Source: Streptococcus gallolyticus
Lineage (GTDB): Bacteria; Bacillota; Bacilli; Lactobacillales; Streptococcaceae
NCBI GenBank assembly: GCA_019794795.1
Contig: JAIMFC010000001.1
Location: 1-64,000 of the forward strand
Reading direction: 5' to 3'
DNA: 64,000 nucleotides
Shown: positions 28,301 through 38,340 of the stretch, in pieces
Numbering within the stretch: the stretch's first letter is position 1
Layout of the letters: every line of letters begins with the position of its first letter
Translations under genes and position numbers: made by a program
Notes under the pieces: model-generated
What the model was told of the DNA's origin: nothing
What the model saw: only the letters and a program-made list of their open reading frames with translations
Database searches by the model: none

Positions 28301-29437
28301 ATGAACAATACAGAATATTATGATCGTCTTGGGGTGTTAAAAGATGCTTCCCAGGATGAAATTAAACGGGCTTACCGTAAGATGTCTAAGAAATACCATC
28401 CAGACATCAATAAAGAGGAAGGTGCTGAGCAAAAATATAAGGACGTCCAAGAGGCTTACGAGACACTGAGTGATGCCCAAAAACGTGCAGCCTATGACCA
28501 GTATGGCCCTACAGGAGCTAATGGTGGCTTCGGTGGAGGCGCAGGAGGATTTGGTGGCTTTGACGGAGCTGGTTTTGGTGGCTTTGAAGATATCTTCTCT
28601 AGCTTCTTTGGTGGTGGAGGCGCTAGCCGTAATCCGAACGCTCCGCGTCAAGGTGATAACTTAACTTATGGCTTGGAAATTACCTTTGAAGAAGCGATTT
28701 TTGGGACAGAAAAAGAAGTCAAATACTACCGTGAAGCAACCTGTCATACTTGTACGGGTTCGGGTGCAAAACCAGGTACTAGCCCTGTAACATGTGGTCG
28801 TTGCCACGGTACGGGGACAATCAACGTGGATACCCATACGCCACTGGGTACCATGCGTCGTCAAATGACTTGTGATGTCTGTCACGGTCGTGGAAAAGAA
28901 ATCAAGGATCCATGTCAAACTTGTCACGGAACAGGTCATGAAAAACAAGCACACAAAGTCCCTGTTAAGGTTCCTCCTGGTGTGGAAACAGGTCAAAAAA
29001 TCCGCTTAGCAGGTCAAGGTGAGGCTGGTTTCAACGGTGGTCCGTACGGAGATCTTCATGTCGTTATTCAGGTGCAGGCTTCTGACAAATTTGAACGTCA
29101 AGGGACAAGTATTTATTACAGTCTCAACCTCAATTTTGTTCAAGCAGCGCTTGGTGATACAGTCCATGTCCCAACTGTTCATGGCGATGTGGACTTGGTT
29201 ATTCCAGAAGGGACGCAGACTGGTAAAACTTTCCGTCTCAAAGGTAAGGGTGCGCCAAGTCTCCGTGGAAATGGTATTGGAGACCAATATGTCACTGTTA
29301 ATGTGGTGACCCCAACCAACTTAAACGATAAGCAAAAAGAAGCTCTTCGAGACTTTGCGGCAGCAGGCAATATTGCCATTAACCCGCAGAAAAAAGGCTT
29401 TTTTGACAAAGTGAAGGATGCTTTCGAAGATTTATAA
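28301..29437 (+). CDS. dnaJ: Chaperone DnaJ (Hsp40)
   Basis: 378 residues: J domain with HPD in KYHPDIN (about 1-68), Gly/Phe-rich linker (75-120), four CxxCxGxG zinc repeats ([32 protein letters not shown]) and the C-terminal substrate domains. [12 protein letters not shown] at 28301 is the family start. No convincing Shine-Dalgarno lies before it; the long inverted repeat ends just upstream. DnaJ stimulates DnaK ATPase. Confidence 0.96.
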   Translation: MNNTEYYDRLGVLKDASQDEIKRAYRKMSKKYHPDINKEEGAEQKYKDVQEAYETLSDAQKRAAYDQYGPTGANGGFGGGAGGFGGFDGAGFGGFEDIFSSFFGGGGASRNPNAPRQGDNLTYGLEITFEEAIFGTEKEVKYYREATCHTCTGSGAKPGTSPVTCGRCHGTGTINVDTHTPLGTMRRQMTCDVCHGRGKEIKDPCQTCHGTGHEKQAHKVPVKVPPGVETGQKIRLAGQGEAGFNGGPYGDLHVVIQVQASDKFERQGTSIYYSLNLNFVQAALGDTVHVPTVHGDVDLVIPEGTQTGKTFRLKGKGAPSLRGNGIGDQYVTVNVVTPTNLNDKQKEALRDFAAAGNIAINPQKKGFFDKVKDAFEDL

Positions 29438-29441
29438 AATC

Positions 29442-29477
29442 AAAAATCAGTAAGTTGCATGACTTGCTGATTTTTAG
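29442..29477 (+). terminator. Terminator of the dnaK operon
   Basis: AAAAATCAGTAAGT (29442-29455) / ACTTGCTGATTTTT (29462-29475), 14 pairs with one G-U, six-base loop. Confidence 0.92.
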
Positions 29478-29518
29478 TGTCTGTGATAGTCTAGGTGCAA
29501 AGAAAGTGAGGGTGCGGT

Positions 29519-30961
29519 ATGTGGATGGATGCGACGTCTATGGCGCAAGCGGTTAGAGAGAAAAAGGTCACTCCGACAGAATTGGTAGAGGAAGCTATTA
29601 AAAAAATTGAGAAACACAATCCTAATCTCAATGCAGTGGTCTATAAGCAATACGAAGAAGCTTTACAGCGGGCGCAGTCTGCTGATTTTACAGGAAAATT
29701 ATTTGCTGGTGTGCCGATTCTTCTCAAGGATTTAGGTCAAAACCAAGCAGGTCACTTATCAACATCTGGTTCTCGTTTGTTTGTCCATTTCCGTGCTCAA
29801 GGGACAGATAATTATGTTAAAAAATTAGAAGAATTAGGTTTTGTTGTGCTTGGTCGGACTAATACACCTGAGTTTGGTTTTAAAAATATATCAGATAGTA
29901 GCTTGCATGGGGTGGTTCATAATCCGTTTGATCTAGGTCAAAATGCAGGTGGTTCTAGTGGCGGTGCGGCCGCTGCGGTTGCTTCTGGCATGGTGCCGCT
30001 AGCTGCTGCTTCTGATGGCGGTGGCTCTATCCGTATTCCGGCTAGTTTCAATGGACTGATTGGGCTCAAGCCTAGTCGTGGTCGGATTCCAGTTGGTCCC
30101 TCTTCTTACAGAGGTTGGCAAGGTGCTTCGAGTCAATTTGCCCTAACCAAGTCAGTCCGAGACACAAAAAATCTTCTCTACGGTATGCAGGTCTGTCAGT
30201 TGGAAAGTCCGTTTCCACTGCCACTTTTGCAGAATGCAAAGCATAAATCGTCTCTGAAGATTGCTTTTTCTGTAGAATCTCCCATTGGTTCACACGTTTC
30301 AGAAGACGCCAAACAGGCTGTCTTATCCTTGCTTCCAATCTTAGAAAAAATGGGGCATGAGGTTGTAGAAATGTCCGGCCAGCCCATCAATGGTGTGGAG
30401 GCTATGCAGTCCTACTACATCATGAACAGCGTTGAGACAGCACAAATGTTCGACGAGATTGAAGCTGGTTTTGGTCGAGCAATGACGCCAGATGACATGG
30501 AAGTCATGACATGGGCTATTTTTCGCAGTGGCCAAAAAATTCCTGCTAAACTTTACTCAAAGGTTTTGCAGGATTGGGACCGCTACAGTGCTAAAATGTG
30601 GGATTTTCATCAAGAATTTGACTTGCTACTCACACCGACAGTCAATGGACCTGCACCCAAGCATGGTCAATTTGCCTTAGGCAAAGAATTGCAGGAGAAA
30701 CTGCTGCACATGGACGAGTTTGATATGGAAAAGCAGCAGGAACTGATCTGGGAAATGTTTGCAGAGAGTCTGTCTTGGACGCCCTTTACTCAGCAAGCAA
30801 ATCTAACAGGACAACCAGCTATTAGCTTACCAACCTATGAAACGGTAGAAGGTTTACCTTTAGGAACTCAATTTACTGCCGCCAAAGGCAGAGAAAATCT
30901 TTTATTACAATTAGCGAGTGAACTTGAAACTACTGGTATTTTGAGGTGTGAAACTTTCTAA
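29519..30961 (+). CDS. Amidase signature family hydrolase
   Basis: 480 residues with the Ser-cisSer-Lys apparatus: Lys in VPILLKDLG, the Gly/Ser loop [15 protein letters not shown] and the nucleophile stretch [26 protein letters not shown]. The family hydrolyses amide bonds and includes GatA; the absence of gatB/gatC and its length suggest a general or peptide amidase. Start at 29519 has GAGGG upstream; a second ATG two codons later is possible. Monocistronic. Confidence 0.88.
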   Translation: MWMDATSMAQAVREKKVTPTELVEEAIKKIEKHNPNLNAVVYKQYEEALQRAQSADFTGKLFAGVPILLKDLGQNQAGHLSTSGSRLFVHFRAQGTDNYVKKLEELGFVVLGRTNTPEFGFKNISDSSLHGVVHNPFDLGQNAGGSSGGAAAAVASGMVPLAAASDGGGSIRIPASFNGLIGLKPSRGRIPVGPSSYRGWQGASSQFALTKSVRDTKNLLYGMQVCQLESPFPLPLLQNAKHKSSLKIAFSVESPIGSHVSEDAKQAVLSLLPILEKMGHEVVEMSGQPINGVEAMQSYYIMNSVETAQMFDEIEAGFGRAMTPDDMEVMTWAIFRSGQKIPAKLYSKVLQDWDRYSAKMWDFHQEFDLLLTPTVNGPAPKHGQFALGKELQEKLLHMDEFDMEKQQELIWEMFAESLSWTPFTQQANLTGQPAISLPTYETVEGLPLGTQFTAAKGRENLLLQLASELETTGILRCETF

Positions 30962-30962
30962 A

Positions 30963-30977
30963 AATTTTCAGACAAAT
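30963..30977 (+). promoter_or_regulatory. Candidate CodY box before the amino-acid ABC genes
   Basis: AATTTTCAGACAAAT matches the CodY consensus AATTTTCWGAAAATT at 13 of 15 positions, about 75 bases upstream of the binding-protein gene. Control by CodY would fit an amino-acid importer. Confidence 0.5.
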
Positions 30978-31051
30978 GGTTTGCTAAAAGGGCTTTCAAT
31001 GTGTTAACCTATTTTTGTTGATGATTTAACATCAGAAAAAAGGAGATTTAT

Positions 31052-31927
31052 ATGTTCAAAAAAGTGTTGGCCTCAGTTGCCCTTGTGTCTACATTAGCTC
31101 TTGCGGCTTGTTCAAATGGTTCTTCAAAATCTGCTGACCAAAGCGAATGGGACCGCGTCAAAGAAGCCGGCGTTATCACAGTCGCTACCCCTGGTACCCT
31201 CTATCCAACTTCCTTCCATAATGACAAGGATGAATTGGTTGGTTACGAAATCGATATGCTCAATGAAATTGGGAAACGCTTGGATATCAAGATTGACTAC
31301 CAAGAAATCGGTGTCGCAGAAGCCTTCACTTCTCTTGATAGTGGTAAAGTAGACATTACTGTCAATAACTTTGATCCAACTGAAGAGCGTAAAGAGAAAT
31401 ACAATGTTTCAGAAGCCTACAAGTACTCAGTGGGGGGTATGATTGTGCGTGAAGACGGCTCATCAAACATTACAAAAGCTGATCTTTCAGACTGGAAAGG
31501 CAAAAAAGCTGGTGGTGGTGCTGGTACACAGTTCATGAAAATTGCTGAAAAATTGGGTGCAGAGCCAGTTATCTACGACAATGTGACCAATGATGTTTAT
31601 CTTCGTGATGTGTCAACTGGACGTACGGACTTCATTCCAAATGACTACTACACACAAGTGATTGCCGTACAATTGATTACTAAAAAATTCCCAGATATTA
31701 AGGTGAAAATGGGTGATGTCAAATATAATCCTTCAAGCAGCGTGATCATCATGAGCAAAAAAGATACAAGTTTGAAAGAAAAAATTGACGGCGTCATCAA
31801 AGAAATGAAAAAAGACGGCACTCTCAAAGCTATCTCTGAAAAATATTACGCTGGTCAAGATTTGACTGAAAAATTGGAAAATGTAGACAATATTCCAGTT
31901 GTTGATACTTCAGATGTCAAAAACTAA
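31052..31927 (+). CDS. Amino-acid ABC transporter substrate-binding lipoprotein
   Basis: 291 residues of the SBP_bac_3 family. Signal peptide with lipobox LALAAC (Cys near residue 20) for lipid attachment outside the membrane, then VTVATPGT-like strand GVITVATPGTLYP and VGYEIDMLNEIGKRL. It captures an amino acid (polar or cystine-like) for the permease that follows. AAAAGGAG precedes the ATG. A hairpin after the gene probably keeps binding protein in excess over permease. Confidence 0.9.
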   Translation: MFKKVLASVALVSTLALAACSNGSSKSADQSEWDRVKEAGVITVATPGTLYPTSFHNDKDELVGYEIDMLNEIGKRLDIKIDYQEIGVAEAFTSLDSGKVDITVNNFDPTEERKEKYNVSEAYKYSVGGMIVREDGSSNITKADLSDWKGKKAGGGAGTQFMKIAEKLGAEPVIYDNVTNDVYLRDVSTGRTDFIPNDYYTQVIAVQLITKKFPDIKVKMGDVKYNPSSSVIIMSKKDTSLKEKIDGVIKEMKKDGTLKAISEKYYAGQDLTEKLENVDNIPVVDTSDVKN

Positions 31928-31945
31928 ACGGTTCACACCGTGAAA

Positions 31946-31973
31946 AGAAGTTGGGTCCTCCCGACTTCTTTGT
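31946..31973 (+). terminator. Partial terminator between binding protein and permease
   Basis: AGAAGTTGGG (31946-31955) / CCCGACTTCT (31960-31969), four-base loop, followed by TTGTTTG. Typical of attenuation after an abundant binding protein. Confidence 0.8.
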
Positions 31974-31991
31974 TTGTAAAAGGAGAAATAC

Positions 31992-32660
31992 ATGATTAAC
32001 TGGCAAGCCATTTTTGACCCGAAGCTGGCGCTTGAAGCTCTTCCAAAAATCTTGGAAGGTCTTCCCTTTACTTTGTCCTTGTCTTTGCTTGGCTTTGGAT
32101 TGGGAACTTTTTGTGGCTTTTTTGTCGCCCTTATGCGGATGTCTAAATTCCCTCCTTTTCGTTGGATAGCGACGCTTCATGTTTCCCTTATGCGGGGTAT
32201 TCCACTTATGGTCTTGCTCTTCTTCATCTACTTTGGCCTTCCTTTTATGGGCTTGGAGCTGGATGCGGTGACATCCAGTATTATCGCTTTTACCTCCATG
32301 TCTAGTGCTTACATTTCTGAAATCATACGTTCTTCTTTGAAAGCAGTAGATGTGGGACAATGGGAGGCGGCACGCTCTTTAGGATTGAAAACATCTGTTA
32401 TCTATCGCAAGGTTATCATTCCGCAAGCCTTTCGGATTGCCCTCCCCCCTCTGAGCAATGTTCTTTTGGACATGGTCAAATCTACCTCGTTAACGGCTAT
32501 GATTACTGTATCAGAAATTTTCAATAAGGCAAAAATCGTGGGTGGTGCCAAGTCGGATTATATGACAGTTTACATCTGTGTAGCCTTGATTTACTGGATT
32601 ATCTGTACGGCTTACGCCTTTGGTCAAGACCGATTGGAAAAACGCTTAGCAACTTACTAA
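31992..32660 (+). CDS. Amino-acid ABC transporter permease
   Basis: 222 residues, HisMQ-type permease with about five membrane segments and the EAA loop EAARSLGLKTSVIYRKVIIPQAFRIALPP that docks the ATPase. AAAAGGAG precedes the ATG. No ATP-binding protein gene follows; a terminator closes the operon, so the ATPase must be supplied from elsewhere. Confidence 0.92.
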   Translation: MINWQAIFDPKLALEALPKILEGLPFTLSLSLLGFGLGTFCGFFVALMRMSKFPPFRWIATLHVSLMRGIPLMVLLFFIYFGLPFMGLELDAVTSSIIAFTSMSSAYISEIIRSSLKAVDVGQWEAARSLGLKTSVIYRKVIIPQAFRIALPPLSNVLLDMVKSTSLTAMITVSEIFNKAKIVGGAKSDYMTVYICVALIYWIICTAYAFGQDRLEKRLATY

Positions 32661-32664
32661 ATGA

Positions 32665-32692
32665 AAAAAGGACTGTCTAGTCCTTTTTGTTA
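32665..32692. terminator. Bidirectional terminator between permease and TDT genes
   Basis: AAAAAGGACT (32665-32674) / AGTCCTTTTT (32679-32688). The stem overlaps the stop codon of the converging TDT transporter gene. Confidence 0.85.
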
Positions 32693-33549
32693 TATACAAA
32701 ATTCAGATAGTGGGCAGCAACAATCATCACAATGGTGCTGGCAAAGATGATTTCAAGTGCAGAAAGACTAGAAAGTAGTGGATTGCTAATCCCCAGATAA
32801 AGCAGGCTACCGCGGAGAGCAGTTGCTGTTGAGACAGATGGGAAGGTCATACCTGACCAGATTGGGACAAAGGGTGTTTTCCACACGTTTCGCAAGAGAA
32901 AAATCGTCCAGAAATAGAAAGTCTGTGATAAGACAAGGAGTGGGACGATGGTCCAGCTAACCTTGAGAGATAATGCTCCTAAGAGCAAGAGTGAGGCAGG
33001 TGCTGCTAGGATAGCGATATTGAGTTTGTTTTCAGCTGGAATAGCAATGGTTTTCAGACGATAGAGGATAGAAGGCAGGAGGATAAGGTAACTGACCAAT
33101 CCGAATAGCCAGCAAAACCAGCCAAGGGCCGGGATTCCAACCTGTGGTACAGTGATAGCGCCAGCTGCCAGTCCAACGTAGATGATATACCAGCTAGGAT
33201 AAATATCTTTTAGCTCTGCTTTTTTCCAAATCAACCGTGTGAAATGGACGATAAAGCCTAGGTGCAGTAGGATGCCTAAATACCAGAAGAAGGGCAGGTG
33301 TGTACCTGTCAGCATGAGCGCCATAGTGAAGGTTGGCAGACTTGACGTTGGTAGACTTTTACTGAGGATGTTGTTCAGTTCGTCAGTGCATTTGTTGATT
33401 TTTATCAGCAAGGCGAAAAAAAGCAAACCTGCCAGTCCAAAAAGTAGGTTGGAGAGGATTGGGTTGAAGTTTTTCATGAGGTTGCCGAGGGCGACGATAC
33501 CGAGCAGCAATCCAGTGCTTGCAAAGGGCAGTTTTTTAATTTTTTTCAT
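32677..33549 (-). CDS. TDT/TehA-type (SLAC1-like) transporter
   Basis: 290 residues, about ten hydrophobic segments arranged as in the tellurite-resistance/dicarboxylate transporter (voltage-dependent anion channel) family. Substrates of the family include small anions and dicarboxylates; none can be assigned here. AAAGG precedes the ATG. It starts six bases after the perR-like stop on the same strand and is probably cotranscribed with it, hinting at a role in oxidative or metal stress. Confidence 0.82.
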   Translation of the reverse strand: MKKIKKLPFASTGLLLGIVALGNLMKNFNPILSNLLFGLAGLLFFALLIKINKCTDELNNILSKSLPTSSLPTFTMALMLTGTHLPFFWYLGILLHLGFIVHFTRLIWKKAELKDIYPSWYIIYVGLAAGAITVPQVGIPALGWFCWLFGLVSYLILLPSILYRLKTIAIPAENKLNIAILAAPASLLLLGALSLKVSWTIVPLLVLSQTFYFWTIFLLRNVWKTPFVPIWSGMTFPSVSTATALRGSLLYLGISNPLLSSLSALEIIFASTIVMIVAAHYLNFVYNKKD

Positions 33550-33555
33550 AAACCT

Positions 33556-33996
33556 TTATTTTGTAGCGCAATCGGGGCAAAGACCGTAGGCAGTGGTAAC
33601 TTCGCGCGTGATTTTATAGCCAGATAACAGGGCGATTTCTTGTCCGATAGAGGGAAGGTCCAATTCGACATCTGTAATTTTTCCACAATTTTCACAGATG
33701 ACATTGAGATGATCGTGTCCCATGAAATCGTAATAGGTAGTTGCATCTTTGCTGCGTTTGATTTCCGTCACAAATCCGTGTTCGACCAAGACTTTCAAAT
33801 TGTTATAGACTGTTGCCAGACTCATGTTAGGAAAGAATGGTTTTAATTCACTATAAATCATCTCAGCGCTAGGATGGTAGTGGTGTTCTATCAGATAACG
33901 AATGACAGCCCTACGTGTTTCAGTAATACGAACGCCGTGATGTTTCAGATGGGAAATAACCTGTTCATAGGCTCTGGTGTGTGCTGTTTGAGACAT
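33556..33996 (-). CDS. perR: Fur-family metalloregulator, probably PerR
   Basis: 146 residues: winged helix (HGVRITETRRAVIRYLIEHH, SLATVYNNLKVLVEHGFV) and metal domain with HDHLNVICENCGK and CPDC structural zinc cysteines. In streptococci the single Fur-like protein is usually PerR, the peroxide sensor; the same locus in S. suis has also been described as Zur, so the metal is not certain from sequence. The ribosome site GGAG pairs with GCTCC just before the ATG (34001-34012). Extended -10 TATAAT about 35 bases upstream. Confidence 0.85.
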   Translation of the reverse strand: MSQTAHTRAYEQVISHLKHHGVRITETRRAVIRYLIEHHYHPSAEMIYSELKPFFPNMSLATVYNNLKVLVEHGFVTEIKRSKDATTYYDFMGHDHLNVICENCGKITDVELDLPSIGQEIALLSGYKITREVTTAYGLCPDCATK

Positions 33997-34100
33997 TGCT
34001 GGAGCAGGCTCCTTTTTCCGTATTTTTTCTGTTATTATACACTATTTAAGCTAGAAATGCGAGCAGGTATCTGACCTAGCACAGATAGGAATAGTCTTAC

Positions 34101-34129
34101 TTGTGAAATGCCCTTCCATAAGCTACAAT
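34101..34129 (+). promoter_or_regulatory. Promoter of truA, probably leaderless
   Basis: TTGTGA (34101-34106), 17-base spacer, TACAAT (34124-34129). The truA ATG begins only six bases after the -10 box, and no Shine-Dalgarno is present. Confidence 0.72.
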
Positions 34130-34135
34130 CTAACT

Positions 34136-34909
34136 ATGGTAAGATATAAAGCAATTATTTCCTATGATGGGACAGATTTTTCGGGCTTTCAGCGTCAGCC
34201 ACATTGTCGCACGGTCCAAGAAGAGATTGAAAAGACGCTTCTGCGGTTGAACAGTGGTCAGCCAGTAACCATTCATGGGGCGGGGCGGACAGATGCTGGC
34301 GTTCATGCCTATGGTCAGGTGATTCACTTTGATTTGCCTCAGGCGCGTGATGTGGAAAAGCTACGCTTTGGACTCGATACCCAATGCCCAGATGATATTG
34401 ACATCGTTGCCGTGGAACCAGTTCCCGACGATTTTCACGCCCGCTACAATAAGCATTTCAAAACTTACGAGTTTTTGGTGGATATTGGTCGTCCTAAGAA
34501 TCCCATGATGCGTAACTATGCCACGCATTACCCTTACCCAGTTGATTTTGAACCTATGAAGACAGCTATTAAAGACTTGGAAGGGACTCATGATTTCACA
34601 GGCTTTACAGCAGCTGGTACCAGCGTGGAAAACAAGGTTCGTACCATTTTCAAGGCGGATGTTCGTTTTGAAGAAGACCGTAATTTCTTGATTTTCACCT
34701 TTACAGGAAATGGCTTTCTTTATAAACAGGTCAGAAATATGGTTGGGACCCTCTTGAAAATTGGGAATGGTCGTATGCCAGTGAGCCAGATTAAGACGAT
34801 TTTGGAAGCTAAAAATCGTGACTTGGCTGGTCCAACGGCAGCTGGGAATGGTTTGTATATGAAGGAGATTATCTATGAGCAAGAATATTCTAGCGATTTC
34901 GGGCAATGA
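34136..34909 (+). CDS. truA: tRNA pseudouridine synthase A
   Basis: Makes pseudouridine at positions 38-40 of tRNA anticodon arms. 257 residues starting [22 protein letters not shown], with the catalytic Asp in GRTDAGVHA and the later [15 protein letters not shown] start at 34136, the family N terminus; longer readings run into the promoter. Its 3' end overlaps the kinase gene by 35 bases. Confidence 0.96.
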   Translation: MVRYKAIISYDGTDFSGFQRQPHCRTVQEEIEKTLLRLNSGQPVTIHGAGRTDAGVHAYGQVIHFDLPQARDVEKLRFGLDTQCPDDIDIVAVEPVPDDFHARYNKHFKTYEFLVDIGRPKNPMMRNYATHYPYPVDFEPMKTAIKDLEGTHDFTGFTAAGTSVENKVRTIFKADVRFEEDRNFLIFTFTGNGFLYKQVRNMVGTLLKIGNGRMPVSQIKTILEAKNRDLAGPTAAGNGLYMKEIIYEQEYSSDFGQ

Positions 34910-35630
34910 CATTTTTTCTGGTGGTGGTTTGTATGCAGATTTGACCACTTATGCGCGTGAAAAATTGCATGGATTTGTAGCGGTGACTTGTTTGACAGCT
35001 GTGACTGAGAATGGTTTTGAGGTCATTCCTGTTGACGACAAGGTTTTGGAACAGCAGTTGGCTAGTTTGAAGGATGTGGATTTTGCGGCGGTCAAATTGG
35101 GCTTACTTCCTAACGTTGAAACGGCGGATGTGGCGCTTGCATTTGTCAAAGCGCATGCTGACCATCCAGTCGTTTTGGATCCAGTTTTGGTTTGTAAGGA
35201 GAACCATGATTTGGAAGTCAGCCGTTTGCGAGATGAATTACTCAAATTCATCCCTTATGCTACCATCGTGACACCAAACTTGGTGGAAGCTCAGCTATTG
35301 GCCCAAATGGACATTAAAACTTTAGACGATATGAAGGTTGCAGCTGAGAAATTGCATGCGCTGGGTGTCGCTAATGTGGTGATTAAGGGTGGTAATCGTC
35401 TGCAAAAAGATGAAGCGGTTGACCTCTTCTATGACGGACAGACGTTTGAGACCTTTACCTATCCGATTTTGGAACAGAACAATGTGGGAGCAGGCTGTAC
35501 CTTTGCCTCAAGCATTGCAGCCAAATTGGCACAAGGATACTCTGTTTTGGATGCGGTAAAAGAGGCCAAGGTCTTTGTTTACCAAGCCATTCAACACGCT
35601 GACCAATATGGTGTTAGCCAACACTTTTAG
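34875..35630 (+). CDS. Hydroxymethylpyrimidine/pyridoxine kinase family protein
   Basis: 251-residue ribokinase-fold kinase of the ThiD/PdxK group: [20 protein letters not shown] at the N terminus, [10 protein letters not shown], and the anion-hole region [15 protein letters not shown]. It phosphorylates hydroxymethylpyrimidine or pyridoxine. It overlaps truA by 35 bases and is followed by an ECF S component, so it probably phosphorylates the vitamin brought in by that transporter, B6 being the more likely (inference). Confidence 0.87.
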   Translation: MSKNILAISGNDIFSGGGLYADLTTYAREKLHGFVAVTCLTAVTENGFEVIPVDDKVLEQQLASLKDVDFAAVKLGLLPNVETADVALAFVKAHADHPVVLDPVLVCKENHDLEVSRLRDELLKFIPYATIVTPNLVEAQLLAQMDIKTLDDMKVAAEKLHALGVANVVIKGGNRLQKDEAVDLFYDGQTFETFTYPILEQNNVGAGCTFASSIAAKLAQGYSVLDAVKEAKVFVYQAIQHADQYGVSQHF

Positions 35631-35639
35631 GAGGTGCTG

Positions 35640-36116
35640 ATGAGACAAACGAAAACAAGAGAGCTTGCCTTATTGGCAGTGCTGACAGCTTTGTCAGTTG
35701 TTTTAGGGAAATTTTTGAGCCTGCCAACGCCGACTGGGTTTGTGACCTTATTGGATGCAGGTGTTGTTTTTACCGCCCTTTATCTTGGGAAACGCCAGGG
35801 GGCGATTGTTGGCGCAGCATCAGGATTTTTGATTGACTTGATTGGTGGCTATGCCAGTTGGATGGTTTTCAGTTTGATTATCCATGGGGCCCAGGGGTAC
35901 TTGGCTGGTTTAACAGGAAAAAGCCATTACCTGGGTCTTGTCGGAACCTTTGTGGTCATGGTTGGAGGATATGCTTTTGGCCGTGGTTTGCTTTATGGAT
36001 GGGCTGCGGCACTTCCTGGGATGTCGGCTGAGTTTATGCAAAATTTGGTTGGCTTGATTGCAGGTTATGCCCTTAACTTAGCCTTTGGTCGTTTTGGTGG
36101 AAATAGCAGAGCTTAA
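35640..36116 (+). CDS. ECF transporter S component (vitamin-binding membrane protein)
   Basis: 158 residues, about six membrane segments, typical S-component length and opening (TRELALLAVLTALSVVLGKFLSLP). It binds a vitamin and docks with a shared EcfAAT module not in this window. AGGAGG at six-base spacing selects the ATG at 35640. Its place after a PdxK/ThiD-type kinase suggests pyridoxine or HMP. Confidence 0.86.
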   Translation: MRQTKTRELALLAVLTALSVVLGKFLSLPTPTGFVTLLDAGVVFTALYLGKRQGAIVGAASGFLIDLIGGYASWMVFSLIIHGAQGYLAGLTGKSHYLGLVGTFVVMVGGYAFGRGLLYGWAAALPGMSAEFMQNLVGLIAGYALNLAFGRFGGNSRA

Positions 36117-36137
36117 TTGGAATAAAGAGGTGACATC

Positions 36138-36701
36138 ATGGATTTAAGGCTATTAGCAGAACAAACACGTACGATTGTTGTAGATATTATTGAGCGAAGT
36201 GCTATTAAAAAAGGACAAATTTTTGTCCTCGGTTTGTCATCAAGTGAAGTAGCAGGTGGCTTAATTGGTAAAAATTCCAGTGCTGAGATTGGTGAAGTCA
36301 TTGTTAAAACAATTTTAGATGAATTGACAGAGCGAGGTCTTTACCTAGCCGTTCAAGGTTGTGAACACCTCAACCGTGCTTTGGTTGTTGAAGAGGAGCT
36401 GGCTGAGGCTAAGGATCTAGAAATTGTTAATGTCATTCCTAACCTTCATGCAGGTGGCAGCGGTCAAGTGGCAGCTTTTAAATTTATGAAGGAGCCTGTT
36501 GAGGTGGAAGAAATTGTCGCCCATGCTGGTTTGGATATAGGGGACACTTCTATTGGAATGCATGTCAAGCGGGTGCAGGTGCCACTGGTTCCTGTCATGC
36601 GTGAACTTGGTGGGGCTCATGTGACAGCACTAGCCTCTCGTCCCAAATTGATTGGTGGCGCGCGTGCGACTTATACTACGGATTCGATTCGTAAATTTTA
36701 A
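36138..36701 (+). CDS. UPF0340 family protein (TIGR01440/YwlG)
   Basis: 187 residues of the UPF0340 family, conserved through [32 protein letters not shown] and the C-terminal [12 protein letters not shown]. Function unknown. AGAGG precedes the ATG, 21 bases after the ECF gene, so it probably belongs to the truA operon. Confidence 0.88.
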   Translation: MDLRLLAEQTRTIVVDIIERSAIKKGQIFVLGLSSSEVAGGLIGKNSSAEIGEVIVKTILDELTERGLYLAVQGCEHLNRALVVEEELAEAKDLEIVNVIPNLHAGGSGQVAAFKFMKEPVEVEEIVAHAGLDIGDTSIGMHVKRVQVPLVPVMRELGGAHVTALASRPKLIGGARATYTTDSIRKF

Positions 36702-36847
36702 GTCGACTTTCGCTGTGAAATGTGCGTCTCATATTGAACGATCTCAGGGAAATTGTATCCATCAAGTGAAAAAATGCCCATTCTTTTGGAGAAATCTTTC
36801 TGCAGTCTGGCAACTTCTTGAAGATTGGTAAAAAACGATGAAAACCT

Positions 36848-36875
36848 TTGATTTTTCAAGACTTTATGGTAGAAT
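36848..36875 (+). promoter_or_regulatory. Promoter of tig
   Basis: TTGATT (36848-36853), 16-base spacer, TAGAAT (36870-36875). The rest of the 36702-36914 gap shows only a ten-base palindrome, AAGTCGACTT, directly after UPF0340. Confidence 0.6.
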
Positions 36876-36914
36876 TGATAGGAATGACAATAAAATTTTA
36901 AGGAGTTAGACCTA

Positions 36915-38198
36915 ATGTCTGTATCATTTGAAGTAAAAGAAACAAACCATGGCGTATTGACGTTCACAATCGCTCAAGAAGCCATCAAACCAGAATTGGA
37001 TCGCGTATTTAACAAAGTTAAAAAAGATATCAACCTTCCAGGTTTCCGTAAAGGTAAAATCACTCGTGCTATCTTTGACAAACGTTTTGGTGAAGAAGCG
37101 CTTTACCAAGATGTTGTAAACGCATTGTTGCCAAACGCTTACGAAGCAGCTGTACAAGAAGCTGGTATCGAAGTTGTTGCACAACCAAAAATTGACGTTG
37201 TTTCTATGGAAAAAGGTCAAGACTGGGTTGTGAATGCTGAAGTCGTTACAAAACCAGAAGTAAAATTGGGTGACTACAAAAACCTTGCAGTTTCAGTAGA
37301 AGCTACTAAAGAAGTAACTGACGAAGAAGTAGACGCTAAAGTTGAACGCGAACGCAATAACTTGGCTGAATTGGCAATCAAAGAAGGTGCTGCTGAAAAA
37401 GGCGACACAGTTGTGATTGACTTTGTTGGTTCTATCGATGGTGTTGAATTTGACGGCGGTAAAGGTGAAAATTACTCACTCGAACTTGGTTCAGGTCAAT
37501 TTATCCCAGGTTTTGAAGACCAATTGGTTGGTCACTCAGCTGGCGAAACTGTAAACGTTGAAGTTTCATTCCCAGAAGACTATCAAGCAGCTGACTTGGC
37601 AGGTAAACCAGCTCTCTTCGTAACAACTATCCACGAAGTAAAAGTAAAAGAAGTTCCAGCTTTGGATGACGAATTGGCAAAAGATATCGACGAAGAAGTT
37701 GAAACTTTGGACGAATTGAAAGCTAAATACCGTAAAGAATTGGAAGCAGCGAAAGAAATCGCCTTTGACGACGCTGTTGAATCAGCAGCTATCGACTTGG
37801 CTGTTGCGAACGCTGAAATCGTTGAATTGCCAGGTGAAATGGTACATGAAGAAGTACACCGCGCTATGAACGAATTCTTGGGTGGTATGCAACAACAAGG
37901 TATCTCACCAGAAATGTACTTCCAAATCACAGGTACAACTCAAGAAGACCTTCACGCTCAATACGAAGCTGACGCTGAAAAACGTACTAAGACTAACCTT
38001 GTTATCGAAGCTATAGCAAAAGCAGAAAGATTTGAAGCAAGTGAAGAAGAAATCACTGCTGAAATCGAAGAATTGGCTGCAACTTACAATATGGAAGTAG
38101 CTCAAGTACGTGGTCTTCTTTCAGAAGATATGTTGAAGCACGATATCACAGTTAAAAAAGCTGTTGAATTAATCACAAGTACAGCAACTGTAAAATAA
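36915..38198 (+). CDS. tig: Trigger factor
   Basis: Ribosome-bound chaperone and prolyl isomerase. 427 residues: N-terminal ribosome-binding domain with the docking loop FRKGKITR (about residue 45), FKBP-type PPIase domain (about 160-245) and the helical C-terminal arms. AAGGAG precedes the ATG. Strong codon bias marks high expression. Monocistronic. Confidence 0.97.
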   Translation: MSVSFEVKETNHGVLTFTIAQEAIKPELDRVFNKVKKDINLPGFRKGKITRAIFDKRFGEEALYQDVVNALLPNAYEAAVQEAGIEVVAQPKIDVVSMEKGQDWVVNAEVVTKPEVKLGDYKNLAVSVEATKEVTDEEVDAKVERERNNLAELAIKEGAAEKGDTVVIDFVGSIDGVEFDGGKGENYSLELGSGQFIPGFEDQLVGHSAGETVNVEVSFPEDYQAADLAGKPALFVTTIHEVKVKEVPALDDELAKDIDEEVETLDELKAKYRKELEAAKEIAFDDAVESAAIDLAVANAEIVELPGEMVHEEVHRAMNEFLGGMQQQGISPEMYFQITGTTQEDLHAQYEADAEKRTKTNLVIEAIAKAERFEASEEEITAEIEELAATYNMEVAQVRGLLSEDMLKHDITVKKAVELITSTATVK

Positions 38199-38207
38199 TT
38201 TAGATAG

Positions 38208-38236
38208 AAAGACTGGAAGCCATTCCGGTCTTTTTC
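38208..38236 (+). terminator. Terminator of tig
   Basis: AAAGACTGGAA (38208-38218) / TTCCGGTCTTT (38223-38233), four-base loop, T-run. Confidence 0.92.
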
Positions 38237-38256
38237 TATGCCGAAATATTTTTGAT

Positions 38257-38296
38257 GATAATTATCTGATAATTCTAAAGTGTGTTATACTATAAT
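38257..38296 (+). promoter_or_regulatory. feo promoter with a GATAAT-rich operator
   Basis: GATAATTATC (38257-38266) followed by TGATAATTC (38267-38275), reminiscent of Fur/DtxR-type boxes built from GATAAT units, lies over the -35 region of a -10 TATAAT (38291-38296). Metal-dependent repression of feoAB is a reasonable prediction. Confidence 0.55.
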
Positions 38297-38340
38297 GGAA
38301 ACGATGTCTTTATCCTATTTGAAGTCGGAGGTCAAGAAAT

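Noticed and set aside
36702..36847. Regulatory RNA upstream of tig
   Set aside because: Only one short palindrome was found; no terminator or leader structure that I could support.
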